Part shown: positions 18,910 to 27,411 of the stretch, piece by piece | Position numbering within the stretch: the first letter of the stretch is position 1 | Layout of the letters: each line of letters starts with the position of its first letter | Assembly: GCF_016767715.1 (NCBI RefSeq) | Contig: NZ_CP050145.1 | Location: 2,232,001-2,296,000, forward strand | Origin: Mycobacteroides chelonae | GTDB lineage: Bacteria; Actinomycetota; Actinomycetes; Mycobacteriales; Mycobacteriaceae | Direction of reading: 5' to 3' | Length of the DNA: 64,000 nt | Notes under the pieces: generated by a model | Seen by the model: only the letters and a program-made list of their open reading frames with translations | Databases searched by the model: none | What the model was told of the DNA's origin: nothing | Program-made: the position numbers and the translations under genes

Positions 18910-19743
18910 ATGACCACCCGTAATACGTTGGTGGCCACTGCGGCGACTGACACAGATGCCCCCGTTGCCACCCCGTCGCGGCGGGAGTGGGTACTCAATC
19001 GGCGGTGGGAGATCGTTCGATTTCTCTCACCGTTCGCGGTGCTGCTCATCTGGCAGGCGGCCAGCGCCTGGGGGCTGATCGACCCAGAGATATTGCCCGC
19101 CCCGTCGACAATCGCTCACGCCGGAATCGAATTGATCGGCAACGGACAGCTTGCCGCCGCACTGCGGGTATCCGGCCTCCGCGCCGCCGAAGGACTGCTG
19201 CTGGGCGGTCTGGTCGGCGTGGTACTGGGGGCGGCGGTGGGCTTGTCGCGCCTTGCCGACGCCGTGGTGGACCCGACCATGCAGATGATCCGGGCGCTGC
19301 CACACCTCGGACTCATCCCGTTGTTCATCCTGTGGTTCGGCATCGGCGAGCTGCCCAAGGTGCTGATGGTGGCTCTTGGAGCGGCTTTCCCGCTGTACCT
19401 CAACACCACCTCCGCGATCCGGCAGGTAGACCCCAAACTTTTCGAAACCGCACAGGTGCTTGGGTTTTCGTTCTGGCAGCGTTTGCGTGTCATCGTCGTC
19501 CCCAGTGCGACTCCGCAGGTGCTTGTCGGGTTACGGCAGTCCCTGGCGCTGTCCTGGCTGACGCTCATCGTCGCCGAACAGATCAACGCCGACGCCGGGG
19601 TGGGATTCCTCATCAACAATGCGCGCGATTTCCTGCGCATCGACGTCATCATCTTCGGGCTGGTGGTCTACGCGCTGCTGGGCATAGTCACGGATGCCAT
19701 TGTGCGAGTGCTGGAACGGCGCGCACTGCGGTACCGATCATGA
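18910..19743 (+). CDS. ssuC: Alkanesulfonate-type ABC transporter permease
   Basis: Membrane subunit of a SsuABC/TauABC-type importer, 277 residues. About six hydrophobic segments run from FLSPFAVLLIWQAASAWGL onward, and the cytoplasmic coupling loop with the EAA pattern (KLFETAQVLGFSFWQRLRVIVVPSATP) contacts the ATPase. ATG 18910 is chosen because the protein then begins just before the basic N-terminus; the frame is open upstream to 18856. The ATPase gene starts 10 bp after its stop. The presence of a SsuD-type monooxygenase at the end of the operon points to aliphatic sulfonates. Confidence 0.88.
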   Translation: MTTRNTLVATAATDTDAPVATPSRREWVLNRRWEIVRFLSPFAVLLIWQAASAWGLIDPEILPAPSTIAHAGIELIGNGQLAAALRVSGLRAAEGLLLGGLVGVVLGAAVGLSRLADAVVDPTMQMIRALPHLGLIPLFILWFGIGELPKVLMVALGAAFPLYLNTTSAIRQVDPKLFETAQVLGFSFWQRLRVIVVPSATPQVLVGLRQSLALSWLTLIVAEQINADAGVGFLINNARDFLRIDVIIFGLVVYALLGIVTDAIVRVLERRALRYRS

Positions 19744-19753
19744 AAGGCAGATC

Positions 19754-20503
19754 ATGACAGCGGTTTTCGAGCTCGCAGACTTGTCGCGCCAGTCCGCCAC
19801 CCCGGCGGCGGAGTTGACGTCGGTCACCAAGTGGTACGGGCGTAATCGCGTTCTCGACGACATCTCGCTGCGGGTCGACCGTGGCGAGATCGTCGCCCTG
19901 GTGGGCCGCAGCGGCTCGGGTAAGTCGACGGTGCTCAGGGTGCTGTCCGGGCTTGCCGGTGACCACGACGGTGAGCGCGTGGTGTTGGGCGCTCCCGCCG
20001 TGGCCTTCCAGGAGCCGCGACTTTTCCCGTGGCGCTCGGTGCGCGATAACGTGCTGTACGGACTCACCCGCACCAAGTTGTCCAAGGTGGAAGCGCTCTC
20101 TCGCGTTGACCGGGCCCTTGATGAGGTGGGGCTTGCCGACAAGGCGCAGGCCTGGCCGCTGACGCTCTCGGGTGGGCAGGCACAACGTGTTTCGCTGGCG
20201 CGTGCGCTCGTCGCGGAGCCGCAGCTGCTGTTGCTCGACGAGCCCTTCGGGGCACTCGATGCGCTGACACGGCTCTCGATGCACCGACTGTTGCTGAACC
20301 TATGGCGAGAGCACGAGTTCGGGGTGCTGCTGGTAACCCACGATGTGGACGAGGCGATATCACTGGCCGACACCATCCTGGTGCTGGACGAGGGGCGGTT
20401 GGTGCACACATTGCGCATTCGCAATCCGCGTAAACCGCAGGGCAAGCACGACACCGAAACCGAGAACTATCGAGGAGAGCTTCTTGCGCAGCTTGGTGTT
20501 TAA
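19754..20503 (+). CDS. ssuB: Alkanesulfonate-type ABC transporter ATPase
   Basis: Cytosolic ATPase of the importer, 249 residues. Walker A GRSGSGKST, the Q-loop region AFQEPRLFPW, signature LSGGQAQR, Walker B LLLLDEPFGALDALTR and the switch His in VTHDVDEA are all in place. The AFQEPRLFPWR segment and the ALDALTR ending are typical of the nitrate/sulfonate/taurine family. Start ATG 19754 is preceded by AAAGGCAG. Its last 20 bases overlap the start of the binding-protein gene, so translation is coupled. Confidence 0.9.
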   Translation: MTAVFELADLSRQSATPAAELTSVTKWYGRNRVLDDISLRVDRGEIVALVGRSGSGKSTVLRVLSGLAGDHDGERVVLGAPAVAFQEPRLFPWRSVRDNVLYGLTRTKLSKVEALSRVDRALDEVGLADKAQAWPLTLSGGQAQRVSLARALVAEPQLLLLDEPFGALDALTRLSMHRLLLNLWREHEFGVLLVTHDVDEAISLADTILVLDEGRLVHTLRIRNPRKPQGKHDTETENYRGELLAQLGV

Positions 20504-21509
20504 GTCCATCGTCAGCGCGACAGCGATCCTGCTGTCATTGACGGCCTGCACCTCCGGCCGCGACGATAAGGGCGATTCCGCAGTGCCGCAGCTCGTCCCG
20601 CTCTCGGAGCTGTCGAATCTCACGCTGCGTGTGGGTGATCAGAAGGGTGGCACCGAATCGCTGCTACGCGCGGCAGGGGAACTGGACAACGCGCCGTACA
20701 AGGTCGAATTCTCCACCTTCACTTTTGGCCCGCCGCAGATCGAGGCGCTGACCGCGGGCAAGATCGACTTTGCCGTCACCGGCAACACACCCCCGATCTT
20801 CGGGGCTGCGTCCAAGGCGAGAATCAAAGTGGTGTCTGGTTATACGAATGACGCCTCCGGTGACCAGATCCTGGTTTCCGACACATCCCCAATCCGATCC
20901 GTGGCAGATCTGCGGGGGAAGAAGGTCGCTGTCGGGAAGGGGAGTTCGGCGAACGGTCATCTGCTACTTCAGCTGCAGAAGGCCAATCTCACCATCAAGG
21001 ACATCCAGCCGGTGTTTCTGCAGCCCGCCGACGCGTTTACCGCACTGAGTCAGGGACAGGCCGACGCCTGGGCGATCTGGGACCCTTACACGGCGCTGGC
21101 CGACAAACAGCTGAAGGTTCGTACCCTGGTGACCGCTACCGGCGTCGCGAACGGATACGGATTCGGCGTCGCTTCGCAGGTGGCACTGCGTGATGCTCAA
21201 CGCAATACCGCACTGTCGGACCTGGTGCAGCGCATCGCGCGTGCCAGCGCATGGGCCCAAGCCCATCCACAGGAGTGGTATGGAAAGTATGCCGCCGCAA
21301 TCGGAATCGACCCCGCCGCAGCTGAGCTGGCACAGTCACGCAGCCTGCGACAACCAATACCGCTTACCGACGAGGTGACGGCCTCGGAGCAGACGCTGAC
21401 CGATCTGTTCGCGCAGTCGGGCCAGATTCAGAGCAAGCCCACGTTCTCTGATTTCGTCGATAACCGGTACAACGATGCACTCAAGCAGTACTTCACCAAG
21501 TCCCAATAA
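20484..21509 (+). CDS. ssuA: Sulfonate ABC transporter substrate-binding lipoprotein
   Basis: Extracytoplasmic binding protein of the NrtA/SsuA/ThiY-like fold, 341 residues. A lipoprotein signal (VFKSIVSATAILLSLTAC) gives an acylated Cys; the mature part carries FAVTGNTPPIFGAA, GKKVAVGKGSSANGHLLLQL and ADAWAIWDPYTA, the typical two-lobe motifs of the family. Start TTG 20484 is preferred because GAGGAG lies 5 bases upstream (20472-20477) and the signal peptide follows at once; the frame is open further upstream inside ssuB. It overlaps ssuB by 20 bp. Confidence 0.88.
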   Translation: MRSLVFKSIVSATAILLSLTACTSGRDDKGDSAVPQLVPLSELSNLTLRVGDQKGGTESLLRAAGELDNAPYKVEFSTFTFGPPQIEALTAGKIDFAVTGNTPPIFGAASKARIKVVSGYTNDASGDQILVSDTSPIRSVADLRGKKVAVGKGSSANGHLLLQLQKANLTIKDIQPVFLQPADAFTALSQGQADAWAIWDPYTALADKQLKVRTLVTATGVANGYGFGVASQVALRDAQRNTALSDLVQRIARASAWAQAHPQEWYGKYAAAIGIDPAAAELAQSRSLRQPIPLTDEVTASEQTLTDLFAQSGQIQSKPTFSDFVDNRYNDALKQYFTKSQ

Positions 21510-21530
21510 CCCACAAGGAGAGCAATTCCC

Positions 21531-22628
21531 GTGGCCGCCAAGTTCTTCTGGTTCCTGCCCACCAATGGCGATAGCCGTTCCATTGTGGGTGCCTCGCACG
21601 CGTCCTCGCATCACACCATCCCGGTGGGTTACCGCGAACCGAGCCTGCGCTACCTCGGCGAGATCGCCCGCGCTGCGGACCGTTTGGGCTTCGAGGGTGT
21701 GCTGACGCCCACCGGCACCTGGTGTGAGGATGCGTGGCTGACGGCATCGGCGCTTCTGGAGCAGACCGAACGTCTGAAGTTCCTGGTCGCCTTCCGGCCC
21801 GGCCTGGTGCCACCCACACTCGCCGCACAGCAGGCCGCCACCTTCCAGCGGTTCTCCGAAGGGCGCCTGCTGCTGAACGTTGTCAGCGGCGGCGACGACA
21901 CCGAGCAGCGCCGCTTCGGCGATTGGCTCACCCACGACGAGCGTTATGAGCGGACCGGGGAGTTCCTGCAGATCGTGCGGGACATCTGGAAGGGTGATCC
22001 CGTCGACTATTCGGGCAAGCACTACACCGTGACCGACGCGCGGGTCTCGGAGCCGCCAACACCCTTGCCGCAGCTGTATTTCGGAGGCTCCTCTCCGGCC
22101 GCGTTGCCCATCGCGGCCGATCATGTGGACGTGTACCTGACGTGGGGCGAGCCGCCTGCCGCGGCCGCGGCGAAGATCGAGACGGTGCGTGCCCTGGCGA
22201 AGGAACGCGGGCGCACCCTTCGATTCGGCATCCGGCTGCACACGATCACGCGGGATACCTCCGAGGCGGCCTGGGCCGTCGCCGATTCGCTCGTGGCGGA
22301 GTTGACCCCGGAGCAGGTGGCGACGGCCACCGCGTTGCATTCGAAGTCCGAATCCGAAGGCCAGCGGCGCATGACGGCGCTGCACGGCGGTCGGCTCGAC
22401 AAGTTGGAGATCTACCCGAACCTGTGGGCCGGTGTCGGGTTGGTGCGCGGCGGTGCGGGTACGGCGCTGGTGGGCAGTCATGAAGAGGTCGCGAATCTGA
22501 TCTCCGAGTACCACGCGCTCGGGTTCGACGAGTTCATCTTGTCCGGATACCCGCACCTTGAGGAGGCCTATTGGTTCGCCGAGGGTGTGCTCCCTCTGCT
22601 CAAGAAGCGGGGAGCGCTGGCGGCCTAG
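21531..22628 (+). CDS. ssuD: FMNH2-dependent alkanesulfonate monooxygenase-like enzyme
   Basis: Luciferase-like flavin monooxygenase of 365 residues, close in size to SsuD. It desulfonates alkanesulfonates to an aldehyde plus sulfite, using reduced FMN from a separate reductase. Visible elements: FFWFLPTNGDSR at the N-terminus, the central LLLNVVSGGDDTEQRRFGDW, the LYFGGSSPAAL phosphate-binding segment and the C-terminal FDEFILSGYPHLEEA. Start GTG 21531 follows AAGGAG. No flavin reductase (SsuE) is in the operon. The stop overlaps the stop of the convergent SCO6745-like gene by 4 bp. Confidence 0.9.
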   Translation: MAAKFFWFLPTNGDSRSIVGASHASSHHTIPVGYREPSLRYLGEIARAADRLGFEGVLTPTGTWCEDAWLTASALLEQTERLKFLVAFRPGLVPPTLAAQQAATFQRFSEGRLLLNVVSGGDDTEQRRFGDWLTHDERYERTGEFLQIVRDIWKGDPVDYSGKHYTVTDARVSEPPTPLPQLYFGGSSPAALPIAADHVDVYLTWGEPPAAAAAKIETVRALAKERGRTLRFGIRLHTITRDTSEAAWAVADSLVAELTPEQVATATALHSKSESEGQRRMTALHGGRLDKLEIYPNLWAGVGLVRGGAGTALVGSHEEVANLISEYHALGFDEFILSGYPHLEEAYWFAEGVLPLLKKRGALAA

Positions 22629-23512
22629 GTCAGATTCGCACTTTCGTTATCGAGATCGTTGCGCCGCAACCCCATTGGTGTCGACGCCGGTAGGTCGCCG
22701 CCGGCGATGACCCGCCGGGTGATGGGGGTGAGTGCGTGAAAGAGCGCCTCCACCTCGGTATCGCTGAGAATGTCGAATACCGGCAGCGATACCCGGTCGG
22801 TCCGGTTCTCGATATCGGTCTTGAGCGCGTGTCCCTCTGACGTCAGCTGGGCACCGTCGTCGAGTAGGCCGCGCCGAGTCAAGCCCTCTTCGAGTGTGGT
22901 CCATTCTGACTCGTCGTAGTCGCGGCTGCGCATGATGTCGGCCTTGGTGGCACGGCCCGCCGCAACATGAAACACGTTCGATTCACGGCCATCGATGCCC
23001 GCCGCGACCAGGGCCGCGACGTGGGCATCGCCACGCTGTTCGCGTAGCAGGGTGGCGGCGTGCCACAGCGTCGCCAGGGGTTCGTCGGGCCAGGGCACGG
23101 CGGTCAACGCGGCGTAGAGGGGACGCCCCGCGGGCGAGGCGTTGCGGGCCGCCCTGCCCAGCAGTTCCGCTGCGGCGCAAAGATTTTCGTCATCGGTCAG
23201 GCCATAGCGCCGTAACGCCGCGACAGCACCGGCCTGCCGGGCGGACAGTGCCTGTTGCGGGCTGACGGTTTCCCAGGCGCCTTCGAGTGACTTGACGACC
23301 CGGAATGAGGCGAAGTTGTAGAACACGGCCTCGACGAGCCGGGGGCACACCATGCCCAGGGGTGCCGAACGGGTGGCAAAGTATCCGCGCCAGAATCCGC
23401 GGTAGCCGAGCTCGTCGGCCGCGGCGCGCGCCTCGGGTGCGAAGTAGGTGATGCCGTGGATGGGTTCGAACCGGTCGTAGAAGCGACGGGCGAGATCGAT
23501 GGGTCGTGCCAT
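22625..23512 (-). CDS. SCO6745-family protein
   Basis: Protein of 295 residues of an actinobacterial family known only by homologues such as S. coelicolor SCO6745. A helical N-terminal region begins with RPIDLARRFYDRFEPIHGITYFAPEA, and a winged-helix-like segment (GLTRRGLLDDGAQLTSEGHALKTDIE, about 215-245) resembles the MarR-like HTH of this family. No enzyme motif is visible. The start ATG 23512 is clear. Function unknown; the HTH-like part could bind DNA. The gene overlaps the open frame of the upstream membrane protein. Confidence 0.8.
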   Translation of the reverse strand: MARPIDLARRFYDRFEPIHGITYFAPEARAAADELGYRGFWRGYFATRSAPLGMVCPRLVEAVFYNFASFRVVKSLEGAWETVSPQQALSARQAGAVAALRRYGLTDDENLCAAAELLGRAARNASPAGRPLYAALTAVPWPDEPLATLWHAATLLREQRGDAHVAALVAAGIDGRESNVFHVAAGRATKADIMRSRDYDESEWTTLEEGLTRRGLLDDGAQLTSEGHALKTDIENRTDRVSLPVFDILSDTEVEALFHALTPITRRVIAGGDLPASTPMGLRRNDLDNESANLT

Positions 23513-23916
23513 CGCTCAAGTGAATCACGCGATACCGCGGCATCAATGGGAAACACGCGCGGCTTTCTTCCCGGCTTGTCTTCTCGCCATATACATTTCG
23601 GCACCATGATGGCGATATCGCAATAGATGAGCCAAGCCAACGACTCGGCGTAAGTAATGGGTTTGCGCCGCGCATACCGAATGCCCCATCCCAGGGTGGG
23701 TAATGCGATGACGACGCACAACGCAGGAATGGTCGAAAAGCCCTCGAACGCCGAGGTCATCGCGGCGGCGCCGATGGCCACGGTACAAATCGCTGTCAGG
23801 ATGGAAAGCGCGCGGCGCAGACCGAATTGCTCGAGCACCTCGACATTTGTCTCAAATGTCTGTTTGTCCGTGAGCGGCGCAGGGCGACGATGCATGACAC
23901 GCGTGCACCACGCCAT
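23197..23916 (-). CDS. Small membrane protein with a doubtful 3' end
   Basis: Open frame of 239 codons whose first half looks real. A polar N-terminus (LTDKQTFETNVEVLEQFGLRRAL) is followed by three short hydrophobic segments (ALSILTAICTVAIGAAAM, IPALCVVIALPTLGWGI, YAESLAWLIYCDIAIMV). After about residue 130 the frame overlaps the start of the SCO6745-like gene by 316 bp and loses protein character (Arg/Pro/Ser rich). Either the protein is really about 120-130 residues and a frameshift has removed its stop, or the C-terminus is non-functional read-on. The hydrophobic part resembles the sensor N-termini of mycobacterial cyclase-type proteins, but no catalytic domain follows. Confidence 0.4.
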   Translation of the reverse strand: MAWCTRVMHRRPAPLTDKQTFETNVEVLEQFGLRRALSILTAICTVAIGAAAMTSAFEGFSTIPALCVVIALPTLGWGIRYARRKPITYAESLAWLIYCDIAIMVPKCIWREDKPGRKPRVFPIDAAVSRDSLERWHDPSISPVASTTGSNPSTASPTSHPRRAPRPTSSATADSGADTLPPVRHPWAWCAPGSSRPCSTTSPHSGSSSHSKAPGKPSARNRHCPPGRPVLSRRYGAMA

Positions 23917-23996
23917 TTCGTTTCCGCAGTGTTGGGTTCAGTGAACCATGACCCGAGTTCGGTGCGCTTGTCGGTGCGGGCTCGTAGGGTGATGCC

Positions 23997-24431
23997 ATGG
24001 GATTGAGTTTGGAAGAACGACAGGCATTTCTGGCCGAGCCCCACGTGGCGGCAATCTCGGTGAGTGCCGGTGCGGACCGCGCTCCGCTTACCGTGCCGAT
24101 CTGGTACTTCTACACCCCGGGTGGCGATCTCTGGATTCCGACGGGCAAGGGTTCGCGCAAGCATCAGCTGATCGAGGCGGCAGGTCGGCTCACGCTCATG
24201 GTCGATCGTGAGCAGCCGACGGTGCGGTATGTGAGCGTGGAGGGGCCGGTGACCAAGATCGTGCCGCTCGAACATGACCAACACCGGCAGGTGGCCGCCC
24301 GGTATATCCCGGAGCAGTTGCTCGATGGGTATCTCAAATACTCGGAGGGGTATGGCGAGCAGATCGCGGTCTATGTCTCCCCGGAGCACTGGCTCTCGGC
24401 GGACCTGGGCGGCCCGGAGAACTGGGGTTAG
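23997..24431 (+). CDS. Pyridoxamine 5'-phosphate oxidase-fold protein
   Basis: Split-barrel flavin- or F420-binding protein of 144 residues. The order APLTVPIWYFYTPGGDLWIPTGKGSRKHQLIEAAGRLTLMVD is the cofactor-binding beta-barrel of the PPOX/FDOR group, followed by a VSVEGPVTKI strand. Start ATG 23997 gives MGLSLEERQAFLAEPHVAAIS, the standard beginning. Mycobacterial members use FMN or F420 and reduce diverse substrates; which one applies here cannot be decided. It lies between divergent and convergent neighbours, probably alone. Confidence 0.85.
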   Translation: MGLSLEERQAFLAEPHVAAISVSAGADRAPLTVPIWYFYTPGGDLWIPTGKGSRKHQLIEAAGRLTLMVDREQPTVRYVSVEGPVTKIVPLEHDQHRQVAARYIPEQLLDGYLKYSEGYGEQIAVYVSPEHWLSADLGGPENWG

Positions 24432-24444
24432 CGTTCCCCGTTGA

Positions 24445-26331
24445 CTACCTGGGCAGCGGGAACTGCTCTGTTCCCGGGCTGCCTGCGGGTATGACGGGAA
24501 GCGTCAGCACGGACGGGTGCGCGGCATCGTGCAGGATTGTCTGTGTGGCGGAGCGGAGTTCATCGTTCCGCCCGAACGCCGCACCCGTATTTGGGTTGGG
24601 CGCGTACTGCGGGAAGTCGCTGCTGGAGATTTCCAGCCGGATGCGCTCGCCGGCACGGAACTGGTAGCTCACCGGCCATATGTCGATGCGGTATCTGTGT
24701 GGCTGGCCGGCGGGGATGGGCCGGCGCTCGGATAAGGATTGTGCCAGCGAGGTTCGGACAATTCCGTTGTTGAGGTTGACGGCGGTGCCATCGGATTGCA
24801 CGACAACGAGTTTCGCGGTGAAATCGGTGTCCGGCGCCGACGACGAAGCCCACAGGTCGACGGTGATCGGCCCAGTGACTTCGGTATCGGCGGTGAGTGG
24901 CTCGCCGGTGTACGTCAGCACGTCGGGGCGCTCTTCGATGGTGTTCTGGTCGTATCGGCCTTCCGGGGCGGTGTCCGCGGCACAGCACGAGTGCCCGCCG
25001 GCACTCGGCACCGGATTGGCAGGGTCGTAGCGGTAGCTGTCGGGTGGATCCCCGGGTATGGTCGAGTTACCCAGCGTTCCATGGTGTTTCGCGCCGGGAC
25101 CGCCGAGGTGGTAGACGGTCCATTGCGTCTGTGGCAGCGGCCAGGCAGGGGCGCTCTTCCATCGGTTGGCGCCCATCAGGTAGTAGTCGACGCGGGGTGA
25201 GTCGGCGGAGACACCGTTGTCGGTCCCCTTGAGAAAGTGATCGAACCACGCCAATTGCAGCTCGTTCACGGGGCTACTGGCTCCGGCCCCCAGGCCTTTC
25301 AGCAGTGGCGAGGGACTCGATGTTTCGCGGCCCCAGGCGAGGTGATCCCACGGGCCGATGACGATGCGCTGATGCTGGCGCGCCTCCGCTGAGCCGCCGC
25401 GCGAGGACATGCCGGCGAAGTTCTCCAGGCCTCCGCGCAGGAACGCGTCGTACCAGCCTTCGAAATGCAGGACGGGGACCTTCACGTTCTCGTACCGATC
25501 CCGGATGCTCCACCGCTTCCAGTAGTCGTCGCGGGTCGAATGGCGGATCCAGTCGAAGTACCAGGGAGCAACGTGTGGATTGCCCGGCTGCATCGGTGGA
25601 ACATCCTGGTACGGAAGAAACTTGAGCCAGCGCTCCGGCTCCGTGGCGGCGGCTTCCAGCTCTCGGGCGGTCGCGTCGTCGCCGCGGTTCTTCGCCGCGG
25701 TGGTGGCGATTGTCTCGATCGCCCATGGCAATACGAAGCCGAGCCGGAACGCGCCGCCCTCGTAGGTCCAGCCGTCGTAGTAGTCGGATGCGGTGTTGGA
25801 CGGGACGATGGTTGTCAGGTGCGGGGGAGTTGTCGTGGCGGCGAGCCATTGGGTCGCGCCGACATAGGAGGACCCGTACATTCCGACCTTGCCGGTGGAG
25901 CCGGGTAATCCGGCCGCCCATTCGACGGTGTCGTATCCGTCGCTACCGTCATTGCCGAATTCGGTGAATATCCCATCCGATGCGCCCTGCCCGCGAACGT
26001 CTTGCACCACCACGAGGTAGCAGTGTGAGGCGAACCAGTCGGGAGTCTGGAACCGCGACGGTTTGATCTGCGCGCTGCCTTTGCCGTACTGGGTGCGCAT
26101 CAGGATGACCGGCACGGGGTCCTTGAGCTTAGGGCGGTAGACATCGGCACGCAGTACGGTGCCGTCGCGCATGGTGGCCGGTACATCGACTTTTTTGGCC
26201 ACCGCGCAGGGGCCTCGCCCACCGGCAGGTGGCCAGGACGCAGAGCCGGGGTTCTCGTGGCCGCAGCCTGTGAGAACGAGACTCAGCGTGGCGGCGAGCA
26301 TTCCCAGACGTCTGGCCGAACCTGCGATCAC
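24445..26331 (-). CDS. CocE/NonD-family hydrolase, lipoprotein
   Basis: Secreted lipid-anchored alpha/beta hydrolase of 628 residues, of the X-Pro dipeptidyl peptidase / cocaine esterase family. The signal peptide ends in LVLTGC (lipobox, Cys near residue 23). The catalytic Ser lies in VGMYGSSYVGATQW; the catalytic His is probably in the IVIGPWDHLAWG segment. The C-terminal jelly-roll (about 470-620; YTGEPLTADTEVTGPITVDLW) is the X-Pro peptidase C-terminal domain. Acyl-peptide, ester or amide substrates are possible. It ends 13 bp from the convergent PPOX-fold gene and is separate from the ESX-3 operon. Confidence 0.88.
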   Translation of the reverse strand: MIAGSARRLGMLAATLSLVLTGCGHENPGSASWPPAGGRGPCAVAKKVDVPATMRDGTVLRADVYRPKLKDPVPVILMRTQYGKGSAQIKPSRFQTPDWFASHCYLVVVQDVRGQGASDGIFTEFGNDGSDGYDTVEWAAGLPGSTGKVGMYGSSYVGATQWLAATTTPPHLTTIVPSNTASDYYDGWTYEGGAFRLGFVLPWAIETIATTAAKNRGDDATARELEAAATEPERWLKFLPYQDVPPMQPGNPHVAPWYFDWIRHSTRDDYWKRWSIRDRYENVKVPVLHFEGWYDAFLRGGLENFAGMSSRGGSAEARQHQRIVIGPWDHLAWGRETSSPSPLLKGLGAGASSPVNELQLAWFDHFLKGTDNGVSADSPRVDYYLMGANRWKSAPAWPLPQTQWTVYHLGGPGAKHHGTLGNSTIPGDPPDSYRYDPANPVPSAGGHSCCAADTAPEGRYDQNTIEERPDVLTYTGEPLTADTEVTGPITVDLWASSSAPDTDFTAKLVVVQSDGTAVNLNNGIVRTSLAQSLSERRPIPAGQPHRYRIDIWPVSYQFRAGERIRLEISSSDFPQYAPNPNTGAAFGRNDELRSATQTILHDAAHPSVLTLPVIPAGSPGTEQFPLPR

Positions 26332-26424
26332 CCCGAAAGGGTACCGAGGCCGGGTCGCTCTTCCCGGAATCTGCCAACGCCGCAGTGGGCTAACGCACCC
26401 AGGAGCGCGTTAGCCCACATGCTC

Positions 26425-27411
26425 TCAGACCAGTGCCTGTGCCTCATTCTGCGGCGCGAGGTTGTCGAGGAACTCTACGGTGACCGGGGTCCCGGCTACG
26501 CCGAAGGAGTTGGGCGACAGCGGGTTCATCGCCTGCAGGACAGGCAGGTGCTCGCCCCAGCACAGCGTCAGCCCGCCCCATGGCGCGCGTGACTCTGGCT
26601 TCTCGTCTGTGCGCACGGCGCACACCACGGTCAGCAGCGGAGCATCGGTGGTGCCGGTGAGCTCGAGGACCGTCCAGCGCTCCGGTAGTGGGGCACTCCC
26701 GATGCTTCCGAGAGTGTTCGGCAGATCGTCGTTCACCGTGGCGCGGTAGGCGGCCAGGTATCCGTGATCGTCAGTGACGGCGCGGGAGCCCTCCTTGACT
26801 TCCTCCGGCAGCGGCGTGCCGGGGTTCTCTGCGGCATTGATCTGCCACCCCAGTTCGCGTAGGTGATCTGAGAGTCGGCGTCCCACGATATCGGCGGTCT
26901 CACGCAAAGGGATTCGGGAAGAACGTGCCTGCAATGCCGCAAGGTTGTCCGCCGCGCTCAGGGTCAGGCTCACCCAGGTCTTGTTCTCGGTGCCGGCTAT
27001 CCCGGCGGTCGTGACCCGGATTGATGAGCACCGTACGCCGTAGCGATCCAGGTATCCGGACAGGAGCCCGAGCGGGACCTCCTCATCCGATGCGGGTGCT
27101 GAGAGCTCGAGTGCCACCGTGGTGCGCGCATCGACGCCCGCTGCGGCAATCTGAGGGGTGTTCGCGGAGGACCTCCCAGAGATTCTGCGGGTCAGCAGCT
27201 TCGTGAATCGTCCGAGAATGTCGGTGAGGAAGGTGCCACGCCACCACACCAGCAGCACCAGTGCCAGCACTCCGGCGGTGATGGCGATCCAGCGGTCGGC
27301 GGGGTCCCGGCGGTAGAGGGCGAACGCACCCGCTGCGACCAGCGTCGCCACCAGGGTCAACCGCAGCGTGCACGGTACCGGGGGTCGATATAGCTTCACG
27401 TTCTTACTCAC
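26425..27411 (-). CDS. eccE3: ESX-3 membrane component EccE
   Basis: Membrane subunit of the type VII secretion core complex, about 328 residues. Two N-terminal helices (CTLRLTLVATLVAAGAFALY and WIAITAGVLALVLLVWW) are followed by a cytoplasmic/peripheral domain, as in all EccE proteins. Start GTG 27411 (MSKNVKLYRPPVPC) is preferred over an upstream GTG at 27438, because it overlaps the mycP stop as GTGA, the coupling seen at most joints of this operon. It is the last gene of the ESX-3 unit. Confidence 0.9.
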   Translation of the reverse strand: MSKNVKLYRPPVPCTLRLTLVATLVAAGAFALYRRDPADRWIAITAGVLALVLLVWWRGTFLTDILGRFTKLLTRRISGRSSANTPQIAAAGVDARTTVALELSAPASDEEVPLGLLSGYLDRYGVRCSSIRVTTAGIAGTENKTWVSLTLSAADNLAALQARSSRIPLRETADIVGRRLSDHLRELGWQINAAENPGTPLPEEVKEGSRAVTDDHGYLAAYRATVNDDLPNTLGSIGSAPLPERWTVLELTGTTDAPLLTVVCAVRTDEKPESRAPWGGLTLCWGEHLPVLQAMNPLSPNSFGVAGTPVTVEFLDNLAPQNEAQALV

